This document shows positions 13,296 through 25,075 of a stretch of DNA of 64,000 nucleotides, in pieces. Source of the stretch: Hofstenia miamia. Taxonomy: Eukaryota; Xenacoelomorpha; Acoela. The stretch is taken from NCBI GenBank assembly GCA_004352715.1, contig SCFE01000108.1, forward strand, positions 1,432,759 to 1,496,758. The letters are read 5' to 3'. The first letter of the stretch is position 1; each line of letters begins with the position of its first letter. Below the pieces are notes generated by a model. It was not told the origin of the DNA and did not search any database. It worked only from the letters and a program-made list of their open reading frames with translations. The translations under genes were made by a program, and so were the position numbers.

Positions 13296-14618
13296 CTAAC
13301 TTCTAAAACACAATAAACAGATCTAGTCGTCTTTCATTCCGATATCATATAACACGCATTTTTTAAAGGTTTGATATAATAAGATTGATTCCTCGGAACA
13401 GGCCAACTTTTTAGGAATCTAAATTTTTGTAATTCTTTAATAAGAAATTTAGTTTCCTTCGATTCCTTTATTTAGTTGTTGAGAATAAAATCTTCTGTTA
13501 AAATTTTGGGCTACTTAAATTTTACCATCAAAATTTTGAGCAAAAAATTTAAGTATTTTACGGTTTTGTTATCATTGTAATCAGACGTTTATGAAATATC
13601 GATATGCTAATGTCATAGAAGACCTAGTACTTAGCTACTTTTTCTATAGATTTCTGCGAAGTAATAAAATTTGTTTACCAATGTGTATGTTGTTATTCTT
13701 AAGATTTCTCTATGAAATGAAAAATATGCAAAGCTTTATATGCTAAATATATTTTGTAGCGATATTTTAGATAGCATGAATTTTGAAGTTAGAAATTTCA
13801 ACGATCTTCAAAGCAGAAGCATGGAGTGGAAACTACATCTAATCATAAACTCACAAAAATTTTTGAGTTCACAACAAAAAACCGACAATTATTCCTTCAA
13901 TTCTTGAAAAAATAACTTGATGTCCGAATACTTTTATATAAAGTGAATTAAACAAACTAAATTAAATGCAGGATTATATATATTAATACAGTTTTTCTTA
14001 ATGTCTTAATTATTTTATAAATAATTATTTTTTATAAGCTAAATCAAAAATTGATTTTCAAATTCTACTGAAATCCCGTCTGCTAGATATTGACGAAGCA
14101 ATAATCTCAAATGTCAGTAATTAGTAATTGAGGTTTGGTTACATCAATAACAGACGAAATTATGCTAAACAATTCCCCAGAGAATTGTCAACCATGTCTG
14201 TATTAAGATAGTTGATGTTTAAGTTATTTAATAATTACATTAACTTAATTTTGAAGTTCTTTCGCAAAACAGTTTACATTTGCTATAGGTTTTACTGACA
14301 TAATAAATAAGCCATACCATTCAGAAAAATAAGTTACTAAGAGCTTAGCACTCAAATCGACATTTCTCCCATACAATGAAATTTCACAAGTCGCTTCAAA
14401 AAATAATGCAATGAAATGAACAAAATTTACACCTTCAAATTCAAATTAATTAGAGGTACAAACATCTATTGATATTTTTGAGAAATGCGCACATGTACTT
14501 AACTAAGGACAATTTTGTGAGTCAATTTGACCATTTTGGTCGTTTTTGTGTTGAGAATACACTTAGCAAAACTCATTAACTAGCAAACAATTTTTTACTA
14601 TTGGAGTTAATTTTTCAC

Positions 14619-14621
<3 letters not shown>

Positions 14622-14651
<30 letters not shown>
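14622..14651. repeat. (AT)n microsatellite
   Basis: About 30 bp of AT dinucleotide. Confidence 0.95.
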
Positions 14652-14653
<2 letters not shown>

Positions 14654-15338
14654 AAATTGATTCATTAGTCTTAAAAAAAACTTAGTCTCAACACATAATA
14701 TAAATGTAATGACTTCTATTGTAGATTTCAGTTCGTTTTTATAAAAGCTTTTTTTATAATGATAACTTGTTCTTAATTATTAATGGATTCAATATATTGC
14801 TATTTGATTCAGATTAAGCTCTTAATTTTAAGATAAAAAAAGCGCAATAGTCTGTATTCAAATACTCGCTTTTTAAGGCGCAAAACATTTCAGAAATCTT
14901 GAATATTTTATTATAACAGACTGTAAAGCAAGCCTTGAACCAGTTCTTGTTCTGCTATTATTTTGCTTTCAAAGACATGAGTTCTCACTTAATTCATATA
15001 TTTTGAATTACAGCATACTTTTCGCTTAGATTTAGTCGATTTCTAAGAATTTGTCGGAGGAAATTATACTGCATTAAAATTGCACAATTCTTCAACTGGT
15101 TTCTAATTTATTTAATTAAAAGCAGGGATCAAGGTAAGTTTATGGAAGTTCATAGCTAAATGAAGCATGCATAAACTTCTTTTACGTATTTAAAGTTGCA
15201 AAATTTAATTACATTTGTAAATGACTTCTTAACCTCCCTGTTCATACTCACAATGCCTTATTTAACCTCTAAACTAACCATATGTATTCATCAACCCGCA
15301 ACTATGTGAATATGTATACATAGATTCACAAATTTACG

Positions 15339-15340
<2 letters not shown>

Positions 15341-15372
<32 letters not shown>
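15341..15372. repeat. (AT)n microsatellite
   Basis: About 32 bp of AT dinucleotide. Confidence 0.95.
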
Positions 15373-15374
<2 letters not shown>

Positions 15375-15492
15375 TTCTCACGTATTTAATGCTGCAAGTA
15401 TTTATGTAAATATATACTGATAAAACAAGACATGTTCGAATGCAACAATAGACAATACTATGAGATTACCTAACGATTTATTCACTTTCAAG

Positions 15493-15593
15493 TAGAGTTG
15501 CATCCGGGGCATCGGATCTTCGAATCGTAGGGTAAAATCCCACTTGGGTAGCATGGGTAACCGGGCACATTCTGTGACCTCTTTGCAACTCTA
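15493..15593. mobile_element. ~100-bp inverted-repeat element (hAT MITE candidate)
   Basis: The GC-rich segment begins TAGAGTTGCA (15493-15502) and ends with its exact complement TGCAACTCTA (15584-15593). The two halves differ inside. The flanking octamers (15485-15492 CTTTCAAG, 15594-15601 TTCTCAAA) agree at five of eight positions, a weak hint of an 8-bp target duplication. The AGAGTTGCA end also appears at 43122 in a longer GC-rich segment, suggesting a family. A tRNA was considered because of the TTCGAATC string at about 15529-15536, but no cloverleaf arms pair. Confidence 0.4.
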
Positions 15594-18214
15594 TTCTCAA
15601 ACCTTAAAATATGCATAATATAAGTTAATTACCATTTTGTTATGTTGAATCACTAAGAATGGAAAGCTACAAAAATTTTTGAATATTTTCCATGTAATTC
15701 TGCAATGTTATTGATGTTTGTGGTATAGAATCGGAATTTCCTATTCATTGAAATTGTCTTAGATACGCATATACAGGGGTTCCATTACACAGATAACACA
15801 TTTTGATGCATTATGAATGCGTGCTACATTGTTGATATGCTTGTTTTATAAAACCAAGCTTTCAACATGGTACTGTACTCAAGCATGTTTCCATTTTCAT
15901 TGAATGATAAACATTTCAATATTTTACAAATGTAAGAACATTTCCTACAATAATAAAATATCTTTTTAGGCAGCCTTTGTTTGTGAGACAGAATGAACTT
16001 ATATCAACACATGACTCAAACGAACGAGACATAGTGAAGACATAAAACGTTTTTGCACAAAGGCGAATAATTATTTTTCTCTTTTTGAATTAATAGTTTT
16101 GAGCGAAGCCTTTCATTTAAGCAGTAAAAGCGAGAAATTAATTTTCTAAAGCATTATTTTCGATTTAATGAATTAAACGACTTTCAAAAAACTTTCTTTT
16201 GAGAATAAATTATATTAATGTTTCATTGTTTGTATACGTCATCTATTGATACTTGACATTTGATATCTATCAGACTTTAAAACACTTAATTCTATTTAAA
16301 AACTTAATACACTTCATGCTCTGCAAATTCAAGGACTAAATTGAAAAGGGCTGCATTTTGTAATTTTATATGGATTTAGAAGATGAAATAGCATAATAAA
16401 TGTGTTTGTTCTGGATTTAGGTATTGCTTCATCAGCGGTAGTGAAATCTATTCATTGATAATAACTGATACAATTCATTTGCTGGAATTATTGAATGAAT
16501 CAAGGTAAAACAATAAACATCAAATATTTTAAGCAAATTACGTCTTAAAATGGTCGCGCATTATTGCCATGGATTATGAACAAAAACTGTCGACTTTAAT
16601 CACGTTCTAGCCAATTGCTTCAAAAACCTGGCGAATATATTGCTCGTCTATTATTGACTATGGAAACACATTAGTATGGCGCCTGGATTTTAACATACTA
16701 TTCAAATTCTCTCATTAATATTCATTGTATTGTAAAGAAGGTTTTCAAAGTTTAGGGAGTAATTTCCAACCATTTGTCTGATTTTCCGTTTTAATTTTTA
16801 TATATTTCTTAAAAATTAAAAGCATCTTTCATTTATAGATCTTATTTGGTGACGCAGCTACTGTTTTCATCAAAGCTCAATTTAGATAATATGTGTAATT
16901 TTTTGAGTAGTGATTGCTAATAGGTGGACAGAGGCTGATACAATCGCATAGTTATAAAAATATTTACAATTTTTTCGTATTAATTGTAAAAATCAATGGT
17001 TTTAGCAAAATGGATATTATGGAAATTCATTAAATGGCACGACAATAGCCTTGGGTGTTCTGAACTTGTACAGTAAAGAGGTCATAACCTCCTAGCCTCT
17101 TCTTGGCTACGTCCTAGATCTCAACAAAAAATAAATTCAAAATTAATAAAAATTGATTACAACTTGCTCGTTTAAAGGTAATAGCCGTATACAATGGGGT
17201 ACAGCTTGCTAAAATTTTCACTGAATGCAAATTAAATCAAACCATACTTAGATCATAACTAGTTTGGGTATAATTTATTAGTGTGCATTTTTCTAATATT
17301 TGTTGTAAATAACTTTGTACTTTTACAAAGTACTTTGCAATTACAATCATAATTTGCTAAGAGTATATTTTAGTTATTAGAATAACCTTATTCATCCTGA
17401 TTTCAAAGTAAATATATTTCTTAGGCCGATCATTTTTGTTTCCCCAATTAATATTTGGAATATTTTCTTCATTAACACAATTGCGACCTAAAGACGTCGC
17501 GGTCGGAGCAAGTGCCTCGGCTGACAATTCCAAATACACAAATTACTAATTAAAAAAACGAATCATTACCAGGCTTAGACAACCGTCAACATTGCAAAGA
17601 AGCAATTACTTTACAATCAGCGCTTGACTAATACCTCAGAGCTCAAGTTCCGCTTGAAATTTTAACATTAAATTACCAGTTATTCTCAACTAATTCAAAC
17701 ACTACAACTATTCTATTAGTCGTTTAAAAGCAATGCTTACGTGCAATTAGAAGGGGAGATACAGTATTTGTAAGGTAATTAATTCGACAAACGGGTACAC
17801 GTGTTGTGAGGATATAGTAAAAAGGGTTTAATCTCTAAATTTCCTTTAAACATTTATGGTGCTGTAAAATATTGTGCATATTGCATAAAGTGCCTTTCTT
17901 CGCAAAATGTTAGTTTGAGAAAATATATATTGCCATATTTTCGTTTAATCAAACAAATTCGAGCAGAGCACGAAATCATATTCTGTTTGGAGTCATTTCA
18001 GTGTTTGTCGAATGTAACTTTAATGAACAGTTGTTTTTTCTTAATATTAATACAAGTCTTTTCAGCATTGTTAGTAAAGGCCGGTAAATGCAGTTTGAAA
18101 AAGCCCTTTTTGAAAATTTTTTAGATACTCCATTCAAGAAATACCATCTTAAGTAATTACAAAAGTTTCTAGCTCCTAAGGAAATATAGATTATGTTAAC
18201 TTTTTATAGCAACA

Positions 18215-18230
18215 TTATATATATATATAT
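18215..18230. repeat. Short (AT)n tract
   Basis: 16 bp of AT dinucleotide. Confidence 0.85.
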
Positions 18231-20294
18231 TAGATTTTTATGTTCTAATCTTAGGCCAGTGTCTTTCGCAAGAAACATTATCATTGCTATTTTTACAAGC
18301 AGTGCCAAAATATAAATATGCCTTCGTCAGTGATTATTGTGCAAATTCTTAAACTAGAAATCGATTTAGAAAACATTGATCAGATCATTATAAATTTTTA
18401 GACAACTACTGAAAGTGATATAATTGTAAAAGTTTCTCTTGAAATTAATAATAAATTACATTAGGTATAAATTTTTTGTCAAATAAGAATGCTTTCTCCA
18501 TTATTAAAATATTTTCATTTAATATATCAGTAAATTAGTTGTGAAAATTTTGTTGAATTTTTAATTATACAAGATCCAAAACTTTCATCCTAATCTAAAT
18601 TAATGAGTGGTATTTCCATAATTACATAGAAGTCAATCCAATGATATCAGATTTCCAATAACTGTAACCATAAATTTTTGATGGTTTAGAAATATCTTCT
18701 TTTCAATTGAAGAATAAAAATTGTTTTTAAAAGCTTTTATCACACACACTTGCAATCCGCAAATTTTTAGATATTTAAAATACAAATATTCCTTAGTCCT
18801 CATAAAAGTGGATTATGTACTCTTGATTTAACTTTCTAGGTATTGGAAATACTGTTTACACTAATATGGTATAATCAAGATCACTTTGAAGAATTCCCTT
18901 ATGAAACTATCCGCAGGCACAATGAAGTAACAATAAACCATTGTAAGATTAGTATTTATCATTCCAAGGTTGCATACATTATTTTTGTATACCACTTAAT
19001 TAAGTACAACACTATAGTTAATAGTCAAATAGATGAATTGCTAAAGTTTTTTAAGTTATTTGACAAACAATGCATACAACTTCACTTTTATTAGAGGGCA
19101 TCGTTTAAAAATTTCGGTCTAATATTTGGGATTAACACCCTAAAGTTGGATTAATATTCTAGGATTTGCAGATTTGTCACTATGGTATTTAGTTTGCAAA
19201 CAAAATATTTTGAAGTATTCTGATCTTAACAGAATAATTTTACTAGTGTAATGGGACGCTGATACATGTATTTAGTTGTGGAGAATGGAGATCATTTATA
19301 AATATAATGAATTTGAAAAGGCGATATTCTACTAGGGATTGAGAATCACATTAATGCATTTTTCATAAACCTCTCCTTAAAATAAATTGGAATAGTGAAA
19401 CAAGATTTTAGAATTTACATGTAGGCAACAAAATCCTTCTAAGAAATTTATAAGTAGTGCAAATTTCAAAATGGGAGTAGAATTGATGTGAAATTTGCAT
19501 TGTAGAATCCCTGATATTAACTGAAATTTTCAGATAAATTTCATTTAACAATACTGAATACTGTAAAAAATGGGAAAGATTATACGTGAAATGGAGAGTT
19601 TTAGAAGTAAAAAATATACATTCAATTTAATTTAAATTTATTTTGTCAGGATCCCTGTCATTAGTATGTTTGAATAATAATAAAATTGAGAATTTATTAA
19701 CTTACCTCGCTGCTACAGCTGTCGTACGTAATGTATCACATTGAAGTAATTAAGAATATATTTGAAGCTAGTTAAATTACGCCATTAAAATGTAATATAG
19801 ACGAAAGACCCTTTGGGCTTATAACTTTCCCATGTCTCATTCAAAGCAGGAAACACAACTGATTTATGTAAGGTTGCTGAATTTAAGATTACCACATACA
19901 AAGCGCTTTGTTCCTCCCAATATTTTGTAATATTTTAACAAAGACGTTCTTAAGTAATAAATAAAGGCATGAATTTATGGAAAACGAATTGTTCGTAAGT
20001 AATATTAGATTTTAACTAAAATAAATTTATTGGAAATAAAACAAATAACAAATAAAAAATTGATTTTCAGTAAATATTTAGTAATGATTTTCTGTCAATT
20101 TAGTCTCCATAAACAAGCAGCGTAAATGTAAATTTACAGAGTTAAATGGATTACATGAAGCACCAAACTGAACAATTTGTCAAAAAATATCGAAAATATT
20201 TTCTCATGTAACAAACTTTGAGCGTAGTAGAGCTATTGAAATTTATATTGTAGTATATATTATTATGGATTACAATTTGATGTGTTCACCTATG

Positions 20295-20320
20295 CATATA
20301 TATATATATATATATATATA
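20295..20320. repeat. (AT)n microsatellite
   Basis: About 26 bp of AT dinucleotide. Confidence 0.95.
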
Positions 20321-20920
20321 GACAATGGTCAATTCTCATTTTGCTACTACAGTGATACTTTGTAATCTAGGTTATGATGGACTAATTTAGGGCTATATTT
20401 GTATAATATCCTTTTAAAGATGTATGCAAAAGCATGTGTATGCTAATAAGCGAATTTAAGTTATAGTAAATATAAAATCTTACAAAAGTTGCAGACGACA
20501 AGTTGATTTCTCATTATAATTAACAATAACATGGGCGATAAGCGTCGAAAACAATGCAAAATCTATCGACCAATCAGAATGCAATTTCTAAAAACCAATC
20601 TATCCAAGTATAAAATATTTACGCTATATGATCCGTGGATAAAAGAAATAACAAAATATCAAGCAGCACCATTTCTTAACAATTTGTAAACATATTAGAA
20701 ATATAGCAATATAAATAATAATCGAGAGTGATTTATGGATTTCAGAACAAGTGTCATTCAGAAGTATTTGTAGAATTGGTAAATTCTAAATGTTGATGTA
20801 TATTCATTCAATATTTACTTTTTAAACACTAGTTAATAATTCCACATAATATTTTAAACCAGAAAAGTTTGGTAAGATATAGTGTTCAGCAATCAATGCG
20901 CATTTTGTTTTCTTCAATTA

Positions 20921-21451
20921 TAGCTCAAGTCAAAAAATAGTGGCCACTTTTCAAAATTTATTTTATCTAAAGTTACTAGATGACACTTCTACAATTAATA
21001 GTTCAAAATATTGCCAAATACTAGAGGAATTTGTATCATACGCAACCTGCTTATATCCCGATTCATTTATCTTAGAACAAGATGGAGCAACTCCTCATAC
21101 CTCAAAATCGACAAAAGTATTTTTTACCAATTATAATATTCAAGTTATGCAATGGCCGCCGATTTCGCTAGATCTAGTACCCATAGAGAACGTGTGACAG
21201 ATTCTGAAGGATTGTGTGGAGAAAAAAATCTCAAAAATCTGAAAGAATTAAAGATTTTTTGAATCGCAACACCAAATAACTCAAGAAGTTAGGGTTTCAA
21301 GACGTTTATTTGCGCTTTGCATGGCAACCTTGTCAAATAACTTTGTCACCAGGTTACAAGATGAGACAATTATATTTTATAAGCCTCTATTTGTCCTTCG
21401 TTTGGTATTAAAAATGTGTTTATACTGTGGCCACTTTTTCTACTTGAGCTA
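20921..21451 (+). mobile_element. Internally deleted Tc1 (DD34E) transposon with both ends
   Basis: The left end is TAGCTCAAGTCAAAAAATAG followed by TGGCCAC (20921-20947). The right end read in reverse complement is TAGCTCAAGTAGAAAAAGTG followed by GCCAC (21427-21451). These are imperfect terminal inverted repeats of about 25 bp beginning at TA, the Tc1/mariner target dinucleotide. Between them lies only the C-terminal half of a Tc1 transposase. A complete Tc1 element is about 1.6 kb, so roughly two thirds is missing and the remaining ~530 bp could only be mobilised in trans. Confidence 0.85.
20940..21345 (+). pseudogene. Tc1 transposase, C-terminal fragment (DD34E)
   Basis: This is a cut-and-paste transposase of the RNase H-like DDE fold. 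Visible family motifs are LDDTSTINSSKYCQILEEF, then the second catalytic Asp in LEQDGATPHTSK, then WPPISLDLVPIENV, a variant of the canonical WPP-SPDLNPIE-NVW. Exactly 34 residues separate that Asp from the Glu of IENV, the DD34E spacing of Tc1. The N-terminal DNA-binding domain and first Asp are deleted. The Trp codon after ENV is now TGA (about 21195), and further stops follow in the LKDCVEKK segment, so the fragment is dead. The first codons come from the terminal repeat, not from the gene. Confidence 0.85.
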
Positions 21452-24075
21452 CATCATATTATATCTACAGAAGTGGGACTTCGCGAGTATTTGTTTTCAA
21501 AATTTTTAATGCAAATAAGCCCTTAATATTAAAATTTCCTTGATACTATTGAACTATTTGTTATATTTCTCAAATACTAATCGGGGATGAGGATAACTCA
21601 TTAATGGATTTTGCAAGGAGGGCTTTTATTAAGCACTTGTTGGATTTTACATAGCACTATAAACAGGATGCAGACTACACTTTTTAATTGACCAACGCAG
21701 GCTGAATGTAAACGAAAAGTGAGTTAAACAGGCTTGCTCATTGAATGAATTTCATCGTGACTTATTGCCAGTTCAGCCTGCTTTGGGCAATTACAAAATT
21801 GCAGTTCGCATCCTGCTAGTATTATTGAAATCTATAGTTTATTGGAACCGCCCTTAAACGCTCTATCAGACTGTACTTCACATAGTCCATTATAGCAAAT
21901 AGGAAAGCCTTCAAAAAAACCGGGCCTCAGTATTGCTTTAGATAAAACATTGCAAAAATTTACTTTTTTTGATTGTCCTCAACCCTACCTCATTAAACAA
22001 TGATATTTATGTACCAACGAATGGTGGTACTTGCTCCGAATATGTATTCGAATATAAAGTTATTCGCAAATATTCAAAGTTCAAATGTTTGGTTCCGCCC
22101 ATAATCAGAATTACATGACTTTTATAAGGTTGATGTTATACCTCAACAGAATGTTTCGATTAACAAAACAATTACAAACAAATACTTTTTGCAAGCAGAG
22201 CAAAGCATTATTGCATGGTCCTTATCGCAAAAGGAGTTTCGTGTATTATGTTCTTTGTACAGTGTAGTTGTGCATTTCTTCTTTTTGGGAAATTGCATGT
22301 TATGTTAGGGTTAGGTGCCATTGTTAAGAATACAATCGGATACTGCAACTCTTATAGCGTTACTTTCAAAATTTCGCGTAATAATTCAGTTTGTACTATA
22401 ACGCAATTAAGATTATCATATAATATCTTGAGCCCGAGCTACTTTATTCAGTATCAATCTCTATATATTACTCATAAATTTGTCATGCTTCATTAAGATT
22501 TCTTAATATTTACATCACAATCAATAAAACACTTTTTATTATCAATAATCGTCAAGAGGCATTTTCTTTCAGATGTTCAATTTTTATAGAATGAATTAAG
22601 CATTCATTTAAAGTTTGAGAAAAATTATAAAAACTTCAAAAAAAATCATGCAAATTTTATTGAGCACACAAAAATTATTGGGCATGGTCGAATTGTTTTT
22701 AAACTGTGCTTTAATTAATAATGCATATGTAAATAGTTTGCAAAATATTTTGTGATTTGTTAGTTTATTATTAATAATATTAATAATAATAATAATAAAA
22801 GTAAAATGTAAATAATTTCAGGTTTGGGATTTAACCATGACCTGCTAACCAAAGCATAAAATGCCCGAATATTTTAACATAAGAAACAGCAAAATTATTT
22901 CAATTTCTAAGGCAGTTTACTATTTGAGTATTGTTAATGCCTTTTCTCTGTTTATGCGATAGACTTAATTGTGACAATTCACAACAATTTGCAGACATTG
23001 TACCAATTAAGCTCCTGGGGTGATCATGAAGCATTTTGCTTCCAGTCAATTAATCTATTAGAGCAAAAGCAATGTGATCTCCTAGCTAAACTGTTAATGT
23101 TCCTTCATTTCTATCACCAAAAGTCAATATTCGAATGCAGTAAACCAATGTTATGTTCAACTATTATTGAATCGCTCAGAATTTTGGTTGCACTCATTTG
23201 CAAAATGATATTTCTTTAGAGGTTGAGGAATATATATATATATATATATATAGATCGAAACACTAGTTTTAAGGCTTAGGTATTGTAAAAATTGAATAAA
23301 TAAAAAAATTCACATTGATCTGAGGAAATGAGAGTGTCCTTATTGAACCAAAGCACATATTTCAAAATATTAAAAAATGTGATAATTCAATCAAAGCCAA
23401 AATATTAACATAAATCACGTATTTGGACTAATAAGTAAAATTTTATTTACACTTTGAGTGCGTTTCATCCAGATTCAGATGACACCAATAAAAATATTAC
23501 ATGGAATGTTAGTAGAAATAATAACATAATATAGAAAAGTGATTTTTTAGAAATGAAATTCTCCGGACTAATTTTTTACATCTCAGCCCATACGCATTAT
23601 TTATAAACGCAACAAAAACTAATACAGAACACAAGATTTATAAAATTGCAGCTTAACTCAAACTATAGTCCATAATTCATATAAATCAGCTTAATCTCCA
23701 AACTAATTGTTTTGTTATTTCAAATTTGAAGAACGTTCGGTCTGTGTTTTATATTTTATCTGTGATTTATTATTGTACAAGGAATGATCAGATCAAGGAG
23801 ATACTAGCTATGGGGATGGAAATATAGTCGGAGAGAAATTGACATTTTCTGAATCTAAATCAGATCCGGGTTAAATACAGAACCGTATAAGTTTCAACTT
23901 TCTGCTAGATATCAGTTGCTTAATGTTTTGGGTTCATGCTTTTAGTTTGAAGTTCATGATGCTAATTATGATGTTAAGAACTTTGCGCATACCTTTCATG
24001 TGAGTTATTATTGTTCAATGTGGGCCGAAAAGAGGTAAAAAAAATGCTAGTTTCTAGATTGGAAAATGTGTCCCG
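21452..24075. other. Non-coding stretch
   Basis: No gene was recognised. A perfect 10-bp inverted repeat (GCAGGCTGAA at 21697-21706, TTCAGCCTGC at 21772-21781) encloses 65 bp. An (AAT)n-like run lies near 22766-22800. A segment near 23463-23490 reads, on the minus strand, CTGAATCTGGATGAAACGC, faintly like part of a hammerhead ribozyme but lacking a full core. Confidence 0.5.
23229..23252. repeat. (AT)n microsatellite
   Basis: About 24 bp of AT dinucleotide. Confidence 0.95.
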
Positions 24076-25075
24076 NNNNNNNNNNNNNNNNNNNNNNNNN
24101 NNNNNNNNNNNNNNNNNNNNNNNNNNNNNNNNNNNNNNNNNNNNNNNNNNNNNNNNNNNNNNNNNNNNNNNNNNNNNNNNNNNNNNNNNNNNNNNNNNNN
24201 NNNNNNNNNNNNNNNNNNNNNNNNNNNNNNNNNNNNNNNNNNNNNNNNNNNNNNNNNNNNNNNNNNNNNNNNNNNNNNNNNNNNNNNNNNNNNNNNNNNN
24301 NNNNNNNNNNNNNNNNNNNNNNNNNNNNNNNNNNNNNNNNNNNNNNNNNNNNNNNNNNNNNNNNNNNNNNNNNNNNNNNNNNNNNNNNNNNNNNNNNNNN
24401 NNNNNNNNNNNNNNNNNNNNNNNNNNNNNNNNNNNNNNNNNNNNNNNNNNNNNNNNNNNNNNNNNNNNNNNNNNNNNNNNNNNNNNNNNNNNNNNNNNNN
24501 NNNNNNNNNNNNNNNNNNNNNNNNNNNNNNNNNNNNNNNNNNNNNNNNNNNNNNNNNNNNNNNNNNNNNNNNNNNNNNNNNNNNNNNNNNNNNNNNNNNN
24601 NNNNNNNNNNNNNNNNNNNNNNNNNNNNNNNNNNNNNNNNNNNNNNNNNNNNNNNNNNNNNNNNNNNNNNNNNNNNNNNNNNNNNNNNNNNNNNNNNNNN
24701 NNNNNNNNNNNNNNNNNNNNNNNNNNNNNNNNNNNNNNNNNNNNNNNNNNNNNNNNNNNNNNNNNNNNNNNNNNNNNNNNNNNNNNNNNNNNNNNNNNNN
24801 NNNNNNNNNNNNNNNNNNNNNNNNNNNNNNNNNNNNNNNNNNNNNNNNNNNNNNNNNNNNNNNNNNNNNNNNNNNNNNNNNNNNNNNNNNNNNNNNNNNN
24901 NNNNNNNNNNNNNNNNNNNNNNNNNNNNNNNNNNNNNNNNNNNNNNNNNNNNNNNNNNNNNNNNNNNNNNNNNNNNNNNNNNNNNNNNNNNNNNNNNNNN
25001 NNNNNNNNNNNNNNNNNNNNNNNNNNNNNNNNNNNNNNNNNNNNNNNNNNNNNNNNNNNNNNNNNNNNNNNNNNN
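24076..25075. other. 1000-base assembly gap
   Basis: Exactly 1000 undetermined bases, which suggests a nominal rather than a measured gap size. The flanks carry similar words (GAAAATGTGTCCCG before; GAAAATGTCCCACG and GAAAATGCCCC after), so a local tandem repeat may have caused the break. Confidence 0.95.

Larger units (their letters stand above)
9128..15492. other. Non-coding stretch with (AT)n tracts
   Basis: No gene, RNA gene or classifiable mobile element was recognised. Frames longer than 60 codons are low-complexity and lack any family motif. Apart from (AT)n tracts and one assembly gap, listed separately, it is uniform AT-rich DNA. Confidence 0.6.
15594..20920. other. Non-coding stretch
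   Basis: No gene or classifiable element was recognised. A GC-richer patch at about 17470-17530 lies in a 60-codon minus-strand frame (17357-17539) without a family match. A short palindromic stretch GAGGTCATAACCTC lies near 17077-17090. The rest is AT-rich DNA. Confidence 0.55.

Noticed and set aside
15493-15593. tRNA gene suggested by a TTCGAATC T-loop-like string
   Set aside because: Neither T-stem nor acceptor, D or anticodon arms pair; the inverted-repeat ends explain the GC-rich segment better.
23463-23490. Third hammerhead-like motif (minus strand CTGAATCTGGATGAAACGC)
   Set aside because: GAAAC and an ATC/GAT hairpin are present, but the NGA of the CUGANGA box is missing and no stem I partner was found.
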